This document shows, in pieces, positions 35,526 to 45,008 of a DNA stretch of 64,000 bases. The stretch comes from JABDJL01 sp047614505 (GTDB lineage Bacteria > Pseudomonadota > Gammaproteobacteria > Xanthomonadales > SZUA-36): the NCBI GenBank assembly GCA_047614505.1, contig JBLHGQ010000002.1:1-64000 (forward strand). The letters are read 5' to 3'. The notes under the pieces are model-generated. The model ran no database searches. It was not told the origin of the DNA and saw only the letters and a list, made by a program, of their open reading frames with translations. The position numbers were made by a program, and so were the translations under genes. The first letter of the stretch is position 1; every line of letters starts with the position of its first letter.

Positions 35526-37415
35526 TCAGGCAACTTGACGGGTTTTGGCCTGCTTTTTTAGGTGAACCAGCAATAAGGAGATCGCTGCCGGGGTCATTCC
35601 GGGGATGCGCGAAGCCTGACCGATGGTTTCCGGCCTGATTTTTTGTAGCTTTTCACTAAGCTCTATCGACAAGCCGCGAACTACGACATAGTCAAACTCG
35701 CCTGGAATGATTTTGCTTTCATTACGTCGATTGCGCTCAATTTCTCCATCCTGACGATCAAGGTAGCCAGCGTACTTAACCTGAACCTCTACCTGCTCTG
35801 CCACTTTTCGATCTGCGACTCCGGGGCCAATTCCCTCTACTTTCATTAATGCCGCATAATCCAGTTCCGGGCGCTTTAGCAAATCAAGTGCACAAGATTC
35901 TTTGCTCAATGAAACCTCATTGGTTTCCTGTAGTGACGCACCTAAAGCATTCTCTGGTGTTAGCCAAATTGCCTTGAGGCGCTGTTGCTCTGCGCCAACG
36001 GCTTCCTGTTTGTGATTGAAGGCGTCCCATCTGGAATCATCTACCAGGCCAAGCTCCCTGCCAATAGCCGTCAGGCGAATATCAGCGTTATCTTCCCGCA
36101 ATTTTAGGCGGTACTCAGCCCGGGAGGTAAACATCCGGTATGGTTCCAGTGTGCCCTGAGTGATGAGGTCATCAATCAGCACGCCGATATAGGCTTCATC
36201 TCTTTGCGGCGTCCAGCATTCCAGACCTCTTGCCTGTCGTGCAGCGTTTAGTCCCGCGATCAAGCCTTGTGCTGCCGCTTCTTCATAGCCGGTCGTTCCA
36301 TTGATCTGTCCGGCGAAAAACAGCCCTTTTACAGGCTTGGTCTCAAGACTGGCTTTGAGCCCGCGTGGATCGAAGAAGTCATATTCGATGGCATAGCCAG
36401 GTCGCGTGATATGTGCGTTTTCAAACCCAACAATGGAATGGACGAATTCGAGCTGTACGTCATAGGGCAAACTAGTTGAAATGCCGTTCGGATAAAGCTC
36501 CCGCGTGTGCAGCCCTTCGGGTTCGATGAAAATCTGATGTGCGTCCCGGTCTGCGAATCGCACGATTTTGTCTTCTATTGAAGGACAATACCGGGGCCCG
36601 GTTCCTTCGATGCTACCTGAGTACATCGGGGAACGGTGCAAAGCATTACGAATCAACTCATGTGTGCGCTTATTGGTGTGGGTAATCCAGCAACAGACCT
36701 GTTCCGGGTGATCGGCAGCCGATCCCAGGTAGGAAAATACCGGTACAGGTGTATCACCTGGTTGTTGTTCTAGTGCGTCAAAATTAACTGATTTGCCGTC
36801 AATACGTGGCGGAGTACCGGTTTTCAGCCTGCCAACATTAAAAGGCATCTCGCGTAATCTGGCTGCCAAGGAATTTGACGGCGGGTCACCTGCCCGTCCA
36901 CCAGCGTATTGGGTTTCACCAACATGAATCTTTCCACCCAGAAAAGTCCCCGTCGTCAGAACCAGTTGCCCTGCATAAAACTCCTGACCCATGCGGGTTC
37001 TGCAACCGATAATCCTGTCACCTTGCAATAACAGGTCGTCTACAGCCTGCTGAAAAATGCTCAGGCCGGCCTGGTTTTCAACCGTGTGACGAATGAAAGC
37101 CCGGTACAGGTTGCGGTCACATTGAGCGCGCGTTGCCCGAACTGCCGGGCCCTTTCGTGAATTGAGAGTACGTAATTGAATACCTGCAGCATCAGCAGCC
37201 TTTGCCATTACGCCGCCTAGCGCGTCAATTTCTTTGACCAGGTGACCTTTGCCGATTCCGCCAATGGCCGGATTACAACTCATCTGCCCGATGGTTTCTA
37301 CACTGTGCGTTAGCAATAGTGTTCGCGCACCTGCCCGTGCCGATGCTAATGCGGCTTCGGTACCTGCGTGCCCGCCACCAATAATGATGACATCGAATGA
37401 ATTGCTATCTCGCAT
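35526..37415 (-). CDS. mnmG: tRNA uridine-5-carboxymethylaminomethyl modification enzyme MnmG (GidA)
   Basis: FAD enzyme that, with MnmE, modifies U34 of certain tRNAs. The 629 residues match. N-terminal FAD site IIIGGGHAGTEAALASARAG, SCNPAIGGIGKGHLVKEIDALGG, TGTFLGGKIHVG, GRLKTGTPPRID, FFAGQINGTTGYEEAAAQG and the C-terminal helical domain (RIPGMTPAAISLLLVHLKK) are all present. In many Gammaproteobacteria mnmG is followed by rsmG and parAB near the origin; here it is followed by an intergenic RNA candidate and glnS, so the usual cluster is broken. Confidence 0.97.
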   Translation of the reverse strand: MRDSNSFDVIIIGGGHAGTEAALASARAGARTLLLTHSVETIGQMSCNPAIGGIGKGHLVKEIDALGGVMAKAADAAGIQLRTLNSRKGPAVRATRAQCDRNLYRAFIRHTVENQAGLSIFQQAVDDLLLQGDRIIGCRTRMGQEFYAGQLVLTTGTFLGGKIHVGETQYAGGRAGDPPSNSLAARLREMPFNVGRLKTGTPPRIDGKSVNFDALEQQPGDTPVPVFSYLGSAADHPEQVCCWITHTNKRTHELIRNALHRSPMYSGSIEGTGPRYCPSIEDKIVRFADRDAHQIFIEPEGLHTRELYPNGISTSLPYDVQLEFVHSIVGFENAHITRPGYAIEYDFFDPRGLKASLETKPVKGLFFAGQINGTTGYEEAAAQGLIAGLNAARQARGLECWTPQRDEAYIGVLIDDLITQGTLEPYRMFTSRAEYRLKLREDNADIRLTAIGRELGLVDDSRWDAFNHKQEAVGAEQQRLKAIWLTPENALGASLQETNEVSLSKESCALDLLKRPELDYAALMKVEGIGPGVADRKVAEQVEVQVKYAGYLDRQDGEIERNRRNESKIIPGEFDYVVVRGLSIELSEKLQKIRPETIGQASRIPGMTPAAISLLLVHLKKQAKTRQVA

Positions 37416-37474
37416 CTAAATTCAAATATGCCTGAACGGATACGCATTGTACTGAAATAAAAGAGAAAACGGTA

Positions 37475-39823
37475 TCAAAGAGCCTGCTGGATTTCCCCGG
37501 CAAGCTCCAGAGCTCTTTTATAGTAAAAGTAATCAGGATCAGCATCCTTCCAGATGGCGAGTGCGTAATTGACTGATGCCAGCGCTAACTGGTGCATGCC
37601 TGACTCAAACTGAAAGTGGGATTTGACCAACCACAATGTTGGCTCAGACGGATCCTGTTCAAGTCCGTTTTCCAAAGTGTTTTGTGCTTCATCAAGATCG
37701 CCATTCAATATCTGGGACAGGGCCAAGGTTGCGATCAAAGGCGGCAGGATCAAATTGCCATCCGCGCCTACCAGTACTGAATGTTCTATACGGCTTAGCG
37801 CGGATTTGAAGGCCACTATCGAACCTTCATAATCACCACGTTCGCGAAGAATGAAACCATTGAGCAAGTCCGTCTGAAATCTCAACTCCTCCAGCTTGAA
37901 TTGATCAATGATTGCATTGCCGCGATTCACAGCCTCGTCTGCCGCGTCCAATTCTCCTTCTACAGTCAGAATTGCTGCTTCACTAAAGGCCATAAACTGG
38001 TCAAGTGGCGGCTGCACCATCGTTAATGATGTGTTGAAGGCGATTCGTGCATTTTCTGTGTCTCCCAGATCCAGATAATATCGAACCATGGGTGCATATA
38101 CTGACAGTGCGATTTGGAATGGCGGCAAGGTTTCTGCAAGAAACTCACCCATGCGATTTAATTGCTCAATGGCCGCATGCATTTGACCCAGCCTGCTTTC
38201 AATATAAACTGCGGCACCGCGAACCTGGGACTTCTCCTGAGACGTTTGAGCGTACGCTTCGGCCTGCTCCAACAAGCTACGTGCCTCATTCTCATTGCCT
38301 TTCCGAATTGCGATCAGAGACAGTTTCAGCGACGGAACGACCGGATTATTGTCCAGCAGGGACGCTTCCAGATAGTGCTCTTGTGCAGCTAAAAGATCTC
38401 CCGTGTCTCGTAACATATCACCCAGTTGCACCTGTGCATCCGCATCCTCCGGGTTTTTCGTCAAATACTGCTGAACATAGTCAATAGCACCCGGCATGTT
38501 GCCAATGCCTTTTTCAAGGATGGCCAATCGCAGGTAAATCCCAATATTCAACGCATCCTGGCTGAGCGCAGCCAGATATTCCTGTTTTGCCTCTTCAAGC
38601 TGGCCGGTAGCCATTAACATATTGGCTAACTGATTATGCGAAACAGCATCATCCTTGAGTCGCACCTGCATCCTCAAAAAAGAAATCATTTTGTCTGTCT
38701 GACCCGACAGGCGGTAATTGATCTGTTTTGCCAGGTCTCGCAGCTGAGTGGGCAGCCGGTAGTCGAGTTCCTGAGCTTTTTTGATTGCCTCTTGGGCATT
38801 GGGCAGGTCTCCCAAATCCAGATGATTAATGGTTTTGAATACCCAACCTTTGGCAAACCCCGGATCAGACTCAATAGCAGAATCAAGAAAAGCATTTGAA
38901 GCTTCCAGATCATTTTCGAATAATCGTGAGTTCAGCGCGCCGACAAAATTTTGCAGCGAATCAAGTGATTCTCCGTAGGTCTCAGAAAGCGGCAGGTCTT
39001 TGACCATCTTTCCGGAGTTCGCAGGAATCTCCAGCACTTCCGAAAGTTGATTTGAGAGGCGCTCAATGGTCGCGTAAAGGTCCCAGCCTGACTCACTAAA
39101 GTCTCCTACAGATTCCAGGTTCTGAGCATTCCAGATTCTGGCGGTAATCTGGTATTCACCGGCATTTTGGTCAATAGACCCTTCAATGAAATACTGCCGG
39201 TTAGCATCTCTTGTGATTTCACTCATCAAGGACCTTGGTACGCCAAGGCCATCTTCAAATCCGGCCTGCTTCAAGCGTATATAAAAACCGTTTCCAAAAT
39301 TAGCCCAGGGGTCATTGACAGAAACAAACGGGCTTTGGCTAAGGTCCTGTGACAGAATTTCTGTGATGCCGTATTGCAGCCAGTCCATGTCCGGGTCACC
39401 GGACTTATTCTGAAAAAAGAAAACCGTCATTCGTCGCCGGAATGATTCATTGGGAACATAGTGAGTCTCATCTATTCCCTGTTCATTGCTCACAGTAATC
39501 ATATTTGCCGTAGCACTCAGATCTTTACCACCAAAAACCGAAATGAGCAGGCCGAGTGTTGCAATGATATTGATGGGTACACCCACTTTTTCAACAGTGG
39601 TTGACTGATCTTTACCGGGTTTTCCATGTGTCCAGGAAATAAGAATTACTGCAGGAATCAGGGAATACAGCCCCCAAAATGCAATGTCTGTGAAATACGG
39701 GGACAGCAGATAACGCTCGACCAGGCGGTCAATAATTTCGACAAGAACCCAGCAGCTACCAACATAAAAACCTACTGCGGGTAGCACCCGTCGGTGCCGG
39801 ATTTCGTGGATAAAGTCAGCCAT
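37475..39823 (-). CDS. Membrane-anchored tetratricopeptide-repeat protein
   Basis: The 782-residue protein starts with three predicted membrane helices (about residues 14-35, 42-63 and 79-98; VLPAVGFYVGSCWVLVEIIDRLVERYLLSP). A roughly 130-residue domain follows with RRMTVFFFQNKSGDPDMDWLQYGITEILSQDLSQSPFVSV and YFIEGSIDQNAGEYQITARIW, resembling the TolB-N/FlgO-like part of CadC-type regulators and adenylate-cyclase-linked TPR proteins. The rest is a long array of TPR helices (from about residue 270). There is no DNA-binding or cyclase domain. It is probably an inner membrane scaffold or sensor; the function is unknown. Confidence 0.75.
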   Translation of the reverse strand: MADFIHEIRHRRVLPAVGFYVGSCWVLVEIIDRLVERYLLSPYFTDIAFWGLYSLIPAVILISWTHGKPGKDQSTTVEKVGVPINIIATLGLLISVFGGKDLSATANMITVSNEQGIDETHYVPNESFRRRMTVFFFQNKSGDPDMDWLQYGITEILSQDLSQSPFVSVNDPWANFGNGFYIRLKQAGFEDGLGVPRSLMSEITRDANRQYFIEGSIDQNAGEYQITARIWNAQNLESVGDFSESGWDLYATIERLSNQLSEVLEIPANSGKMVKDLPLSETYGESLDSLQNFVGALNSRLFENDLEASNAFLDSAIESDPGFAKGWVFKTINHLDLGDLPNAQEAIKKAQELDYRLPTQLRDLAKQINYRLSGQTDKMISFLRMQVRLKDDAVSHNQLANMLMATGQLEEAKQEYLAALSQDALNIGIYLRLAILEKGIGNMPGAIDYVQQYLTKNPEDADAQVQLGDMLRDTGDLLAAQEHYLEASLLDNNPVVPSLKLSLIAIRKGNENEARSLLEQAEAYAQTSQEKSQVRGAAVYIESRLGQMHAAIEQLNRMGEFLAETLPPFQIALSVYAPMVRYYLDLGDTENARIAFNTSLTMVQPPLDQFMAFSEAAILTVEGELDAADEAVNRGNAIIDQFKLEELRFQTDLLNGFILRERGDYEGSIVAFKSALSRIEHSVLVGADGNLILPPLIATLALSQILNGDLDEAQNTLENGLEQDPSEPTLWLVKSHFQFESGMHQLALASVNYALAIWKDADPDYFYYKRALELAGEIQQAL

Positions 39824-39913
39824 TCAAAAGCGCATTCCGATGGTAAAGAAAGCACTCTAGCACAGCCTAAGCTGCGCCATAGTGCCATTCGTTTGGCTTT
39901 TTAGTACTACTAT

Positions 39914-41389
39914 CTAACGTCGTTTTTCGCTATTGGAGCGCTCTGTAACCCTCGCAGAAGGTTTTGCTGACGAGGAGGAGCGGCCCCTGTTTGAACTGCC
40001 CTTGGCCGCCGCTGGCCGAGGTGCGTTTTGCCGTGCTTGCTGGGGAGGTCTTTGTGCCTGCCTCACCGGCGCTGCACGAGGTGCACTTCTCTGCACTTGC
40101 GGGGAAGGTCTTTGTGCCTGCCTCACCGGCGCTGCACGAGGTGCATTTCTCTGCACTTGCGGGGAAGGTCTTTGGACTGAAGACTGACGGGAAGGAGTCT
40201 GGACGACTTGAGGCCTTGTTGATGGCATCCGAATGGGCTGAGTATTGCTGGACCTGTTTTTGGTATCCGCCCTTGAACGAATGGTCGAGTTTGAGCTGCG
40301 GGAAGAAACAATTCGACTTGGACCGGAAGATCCTGATACAGAACCGGTTGTCACGCCGGAAGATGGCTGTGATACGACCGGTGAGCGGCTTGTTCCACGC
40401 TCTTTGCCCGCTGTATAACTTCTGATTTCACCGGCACTGGTGCGTGAACCTGTCGTGTTGCTTCTGCGTGATGCAACCGGACTTGCTGCAACCCTGGTTG
40501 ACGGCGACAAGCGAACCTCAGGCTTTTTTGGTTCCATTCGCGTTTTTCCAGGTTTATTGCCTTCGCGACTACGAATTTCCATTCCACGAGTTGAATTTCG
40601 ACCGCCTGGTGCATTGGAAACCTGCTGAGCGACGGTTGCTCGACTTCCCCTGCCTGGAGTTCCCGGACCGGGTGATGCTGCATTTGCCGGAATCCGGCCA
40701 TCCTCACCGTTTCTGCGATTACGACCCCTGTCAGGATCGCTGCTTGCAAATCTTCCTTCATCCCGAGCTGAACCATGGTCACGATTAAAGTCGGCGGTAC
40801 CGGAATTATTACCATACCCCCGGTTTCCATCCTGATTCCGGCCACTATCGTTGTGTCTATTACCTTGTGAATAACGATCATGATTTCCGTGGTTGGATTG
40901 ATGATGGCGATTGTATTTATGCCGCCAGTAGTAGTCATTCCAGCCGTATCGGTTGTAGCCATAATCATTATAAGGCGAGTACCACAAGGAATAACTGAAT
41001 GGGGAGTAGTAAGCGTATGAGAGTGGATAGATATGCCAGTACGGGTCATACCATCTGGATTGATAGCCGTAGTTGTAGTTAATGCCTAAAGAAAAACCGT
41101 TGTGGCTGTGCCTGGACCCAAGGTAAAAATAGTCCATTGACCACCAGGGGTAATAATCAGCACCAGCATAACTGGCTGAATAATCTGTATATTCAGGATA
41201 CTGTTCTGTGTAATACGTTTCCTCCGCCGGCACAGAAACGACGGTGGATTCTCCAATATAGGCCACTTCTTCAACCGGAGCCGGTGTGGCAACTGTTTCA
41301 ACTATGTATGCTGTTTCTGGAGCCGGGTAATAGTAGGAAACGCACGCTGAAAGCAATACGGGAAGTGGGATTAGCATCAGTTTTTTCAT
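39914..41389 (-). CDS. Tyrosine-rich, basic-tailed lipoprotein with tandem repeats
   Basis: From ATG 41389 (AAGGTG five bases upstream) a lipoprotein signal is seen (MKKLMLIPLPVLLSACVS). About 490 residues follow in three low-complexity zones: a Tyr/Trp-rich zone (YSPFSYSLWYSPYNDYGYNR), a His/Asn/Asp/Gly-rich zone, and a long Ser/Arg/Pro-rich basic zone. The last contains 20-residue repeats with RPSPQVQ and APRAAPVRQAQ. Part of the region is also open in a second frame, a composition effect. It is likely exposed at the outer membrane; no family was recognised. The frame continues to ATG 41473, but the lipobox supports the shorter start. Confidence 0.7.
   Translation of the reverse strand: MKKLMLIPLPVLLSACVSYYYPAPETAYIVETVATPAPVEEVAYIGESTVVSVPAEETYYTEQYPEYTDYSASYAGADYYPWWSMDYFYLGSRHSHNGFSLGINYNYGYQSRWYDPYWHIYPLSYAYYSPFSYSLWYSPYNDYGYNRYGWNDYYWRHKYNRHHQSNHGNHDRYSQGNRHNDSGRNQDGNRGYGNNSGTADFNRDHGSARDEGRFASSDPDRGRNRRNGEDGRIPANAASPGPGTPGRGSRATVAQQVSNAPGGRNSTRGMEIRSREGNKPGKTRMEPKKPEVRLSPSTRVAASPVASRRSNTTGSRTSAGEIRSYTAGKERGTSRSPVVSQPSSGVTTGSVSGSSGPSRIVSSRSSNSTIRSRADTKNRSSNTQPIRMPSTRPQVVQTPSRQSSVQRPSPQVQRNAPRAAPVRQAQRPSPQVQRSAPRAAPVRQAQRPPQQARQNAPRPAAAKGSSNRGRSSSSAKPSARVTERSNSEKRR
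40021..40176. repeat. 60-bp tandem repeat inside the lipoprotein gene
   Basis: Period of exactly 60 bases. The copies at 40081-40140 and 40141-40176 (partial) are almost identical to the preceding bases, and the copy at 40021-40080 is more diverged. It encodes repeated 20-residue blocks in frame, so copy-number change would lengthen or shorten the protein tail without a frameshift. Confidence 0.85.
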
Positions 41390-41584
41390 GTTCGCACCTT
41401 TACCGGGATTTGTACCATTTCGAGCAAAGAATACCATGCGGTAAGTGAACCAAGGCTGAACAAGAGCGGTCAACTCCTGTTATATCCGGGCTTCTTTTAC
41501 TTCGAACAGAATCAGCAAAGATGGTTCAAGTCCGGCATTGGGATAGAATGGAGTTCTGATTTAAAAAGCGGGAACATTCAAAAG

Positions 41585-41794
41585 ATGGCCAGTAATGTTT
41601 ACGAACTACAAGGTTATTCAATCGCATTAAAGCACATCGCTTTTGTAACACGAATTTTCAAAGCTGAAGGCGAAGAAGGCTACCAATTCAATATACGCTT
41701 TGGAGACGAGCTCCGACTGGGCCCGCAATTTCCAACTCGACATGACGCTGAGTTGGCGCGGGAATTATTGGTCAAGGCAATGAAAACTGTTTAG
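41585..41794 (+). CDS. Small conserved-looking hypothetical protein
   Basis: A 69-residue frame with ordinary coding composition (YELQGYSIALKHIAFVTRIF, YQFNIRFGDELRLGPQFPTRHDAELARELLVKAMKTV). It looks like a mixed alpha-beta domain with an amphipathic C-terminal helix. No signal peptide or membrane segment. It stands alone between divergent minus-strand genes, and the ribosome site is weak. I recognise no family. Confidence 0.55.
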   Translation: MASNVYELQGYSIALKHIAFVTRIFKAEGEEGYQFNIRFGDELRLGPQFPTRHDAELARELLVKAMKTV

Positions 41795-41864
41795 CCCGCA
41801 TATTTCATTAAGCATTCGGAATTTACAGAGTAGCTGGTAATATTTGCGGGGTAGAGCCTTTTTG

Positions 41865-42272
41865 CTATTGTATGAGTCTGGTAGGTGCAAGACCCTGTGC
41901 GGTAATAATGACCTCTACCGTTGCTGGTTTCGTAGGATCAATGCGGTCCGATTGTTCTACAGTAAATTCTCCAGTCGACCATTCAGTCCCCCCCTGTTTC
42001 CACTTGATTTCAATTTGATTGCCCTGATACTGGCGCAATGGAAAAGTTGTTGCACACTGACCACGCATTGGAATATTTCCGCAACTGATGAACTCACCGG
42101 TCTGGGTGACCAACAGCATTACCTCACTAAGCAGACTGAATGATTCGTTCTGAATTCTCAGCCCTTTGATTTCAATTCCTGCTGTCTGCATTTCAGTTTT
42201 TAAGCTGGGTTTAAGCGCACAGGCAAACAAGAAAATTGCTGATAGAGAAGCCATAGGCAGAGCTTTGCTCAT
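41865..42272 (-). CDS. Hypothetical small lipoprotein
   Basis: About 135 residues from ATG 42272 with a lipoprotein-type N-terminus (MSKALPMASLSAIFLFACAL). The mature part is beta-rich (IEIKGLRIQNESFSLLSEVMLLVTQTGEFISCG and QIEIKWKQGGTEWSTGEFTV). A longer start at ATG 42308 overlaps the last base of the pepN stop and cannot be excluded. It follows pepN on the same strand and may be cotranscribed. Function unknown. Confidence 0.6.
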   Translation of the reverse strand: MSKALPMASLSAIFLFACALKPSLKTEMQTAGIEIKGLRIQNESFSLLSEVMLLVTQTGEFISCGNIPMRGQCATTFPLRQYQGNQIEIKWKQGGTEWSTGEFTVEQSDRIDPTKPATVEVIITAQGLAPTRLIQ

Positions 42273-42307
42273 GACAAACACGAGCGCATGTGGCATACCT
42301 AATGTCA

Positions 42308-44947
42308 TTACCTCAGTGCGCTATTAATTATCTCACTGCTGTCAGGCGACAGACCCTGAACTGCAGCGATACGCTCAAGTTCAGCTTTCATCAAAGACAT
42401 TCGCGCAGGGTCATAACGGGTCCAGCGATTAAAAGCTGATGCCATTCTCGCGGCCACTTGTGGGTTGATAGCGTCCAGAGCAATAATCTGGTCAGCATGA
42501 AACCGGTATCCTGCTCCATCAGGTACATGAAAACCGGTTGGATTACCCATCGAAAATGCACCGATTAGCGAACGGACCTTATTAGGGTTCTTAATACTGA
42601 ATGCTGGATGATTCATCAATACTTTTACCCGCTCAACTGTGTCACGTGCTGGTTTCATTGCCTGCATAGCAAACCATTTGTCCATCACTAAGGGATCGTT
42701 TTTCCATTTTTGTTCAAACGCCTCAATGGCCTCATCAGAAAATGAGGAAGCTTCAAGAATCAGCCCTTTCAAACCAGCTAGAGAGTCAGTCATATTGTCG
42801 CTATTGAAAAACTGCTCTTTTGCCAACTGTTCCCCTTCCGGCGTTTTTGCCAGGTATGACAGACAAACATTTTTCAGACTGCGCCTGGCCATTGCTTTTG
42901 GCGATTTGCTGTATACCCGATTAATGTTCAATTGATCATAACGCTCACGAAACTGAGCTGAAAGCGCATTGGCAAGGCTGGTGCGAATAAATTGGCGAGC
43001 TTCATGTATCCCATCAACATCGACGATATCCATCTGCTCTGCAAGATAATCCTCGCCCGGTAGAATCATCGTTTCCGCCAACAAAGCCGGATCTGCCTCT
43101 CGATCCGCAAGCAGCCCTGAAAATGCCGACTGCAATCCGGGCTCAAGCCGCATTTCCTGCCCAAGCGCCCTGTTTCGCACTTGCTCAAGAATACACATTT
43201 GGGCAAGCTGCTGAGCGGCCTCCCAACGTGTAAAGGTATCTGAGTCGTGAGCAATCAGGTGACTCAATTGCTGAATTGTCCACGGATAGTGGATCTTGAC
43301 CGGCGCGGAGAAATCTCTTAGTAATGAGGGCACAACGCCTTTTTTGACATTAATAAAAGTGAAACTCTGATTTTCCTGTTCGAGAAGCAATACCCTGGTG
43401 TTTGCACCGGCGTGCGATTCGCCCTTGAATTGAAGAGGAACCCCGAAACCGTCCTGGTTGATCAAGCCCATCGAAAATGGAATCACGAGAGCTACCTTTT
43501 CCGCCTGATCGTGACTGGGAGGAGTTAATTGGCTTAAGTTTATGTGATATTCGCCACTGGCCTCATCATGCCTGGTCGCCACTGTGAGTTCTGGCGTACC
43601 CGACTGGCTATACCATTGCGAAAACTTGCTTAAATCAATGTCATTGGCATCTGACATTGCGGCCAAAAAGTGATCACAACTTACCGCCTGACCGTCATGG
43701 CGCTTAAAGTACAGCCGCATGCCCTTTTGGAAACCCGCTTCCCCGAGCAAGGTGTGATACATACGAATAATGGTCGCACCTTTTTGGTACACGGTTGATG
43801 TATAGAAATTGTTGATTTCGATGTAGCGATCCGGCCGGATAGGATGAGCCATTGGGCCCGCATCTTCTGGGAATTGCCGGTCTCTGAGGTCGCGGACATC
43901 CTGAATCCGTTTCACTGCCCTAGATTGCATGTCGGCGGAAAATTCCTCATCACGAAAAACTGTCAAGCCTTCCTTCAAAGTCAGCTGGAACCAGTCCTGG
44001 CACGTGACGCGGTTACCGGTCCAGTTATGAAAGTACTCATGTCCGATAACACCCTCAATTCCCTGATAATCAGCATCAGTTGCAGTATCCGGACGGGCAA
44101 GTACATATTTTGAATTGAAAATGTTGAGAGATTTATTCTCCATTGCGCCCATGTTGAAATCATTGGTAGCAACAATGTTGTAGATGTTCAGGTCGTATTC
44201 AAGACTAAACCGGTCCTCGTCCCATTTCATTGCATTAATGAGGGACTCCATGGCGTGCTCGCAACGGTCGATATTTTCGGCTTCTACATACACCCTTAAA
44301 GTCACATTGCGGCCACTGCGGGTCAAAAAATGGTCTTCAATATGTGCCAGGTCACCCGCCACAAGGGCAAACAAATAAGAGGGTTTCGGAAACGGATCTT
44401 CCCATCTTATCCAGTGACGCCCGTTGTCAGAATTTCCTGAATCTGCTGCATTACCATTGGATAACAACACTGGGTAGCGATTGGCATCAGCTTCGATAAA
44501 TACACTGAACCGACTCATCACATCCGGACGATCAGGAAACCAGGTGATTTTACGAAACCCTTCAGCCTCACATTGTGTGAGAAGAAAATCACCTGATTGA
44601 TACAGCCCTTCCAATGCAGTGTTTTTCGACGGATGAATGTGAACCTCGGTCTCCAGTACGCAATGATCAGGTACAGAATAGATACGCATGGACTCGCCTG
44701 AAATCTCATATTCTGATAGTTCCAGTGCTCTCCCATCGATACAAATTGAGCGTAGTTCCAGATCTTTGCCATCAAGAATAAGATCTTGGCCCCCAGAAAC
44801 CGTGTTCTTGCTATTGAGGTGCATACGGGTGTTCACACGCGTAAATGAGTCCTCTATGGAAAAACGCAATTCCACCGCCTCAATCTCCCACGGAAAGGCC
44901 GTGTAATCTTTTCGAAAAATTGCTTTGCCAGAAACAAATTTTTGCAT
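42308..44947 (-). CDS. pepN: Aminopeptidase N
   Basis: Zinc metallopeptidase of the M1 family that removes N-terminal residues from cytosolic peptides. The 879 residues agree with bacterial PepN. The exopeptidase motif GAMEN is at 267-271 and the zinc site HEYFHNWTGNRVTCQDWFQLTLKEGLTVFRDEEF begins at 303 (HExxH plus the distal Glu). A C-terminal helical superfamily-specific domain (about residues 540-879) is present. Divergent from the PLP dehydratase gene, with 61 bases between starts. Confidence 0.96.
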   Translation of the reverse strand: MQKFVSGKAIFRKDYTAFPWEIEAVELRFSIEDSFTRVNTRMHLNSKNTVSGGQDLILDGKDLELRSICIDGRALELSEYEISGESMRIYSVPDHCVLETEVHIHPSKNTALEGLYQSGDFLLTQCEAEGFRKITWFPDRPDVMSRFSVFIEADANRYPVLLSNGNAADSGNSDNGRHWIRWEDPFPKPSYLFALVAGDLAHIEDHFLTRSGRNVTLRVYVEAENIDRCEHAMESLINAMKWDEDRFSLEYDLNIYNIVATNDFNMGAMENKSLNIFNSKYVLARPDTATDADYQGIEGVIGHEYFHNWTGNRVTCQDWFQLTLKEGLTVFRDEEFSADMQSRAVKRIQDVRDLRDRQFPEDAGPMAHPIRPDRYIEINNFYTSTVYQKGATIIRMYHTLLGEAGFQKGMRLYFKRHDGQAVSCDHFLAAMSDANDIDLSKFSQWYSQSGTPELTVATRHDEASGEYHINLSQLTPPSHDQAEKVALVIPFSMGLINQDGFGVPLQFKGESHAGANTRVLLLEQENQSFTFINVKKGVVPSLLRDFSAPVKIHYPWTIQQLSHLIAHDSDTFTRWEAAQQLAQMCILEQVRNRALGQEMRLEPGLQSAFSGLLADREADPALLAETMILPGEDYLAEQMDIVDVDGIHEARQFIRTSLANALSAQFRERYDQLNINRVYSKSPKAMARRSLKNVCLSYLAKTPEGEQLAKEQFFNSDNMTDSLAGLKGLILEASSFSDEAIEAFEQKWKNDPLVMDKWFAMQAMKPARDTVERVKVLMNHPAFSIKNPNKVRSLIGAFSMGNPTGFHVPDGAGYRFHADQIIALDAINPQVAARMASAFNRWTRYDPARMSLMKAELERIAAVQGLSPDSSEIINSALR

Positions 44948-45008
44948 TGCTAAAAACCCTTGTTTTAGTAGACTGTGAACCGCTCATCCGGGCCAGTATT
45001 ATAGGCGC

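Noticed and set aside
40021..40176. Possible CRISPR-like array
   Set aside because: The repeats are direct 60-base units without unique spacers and are in frame within a coding region; no cas genes nearby.
40351..41049. 232-codon frame rich in Thr, Ile and His in the lipoprotein gene region
   Set aside because: Same strand as the lipoprotein but another frame of low-complexity DNA; the lipobox, ribosome site and repeat phase support the 39914-41389 frame instead.
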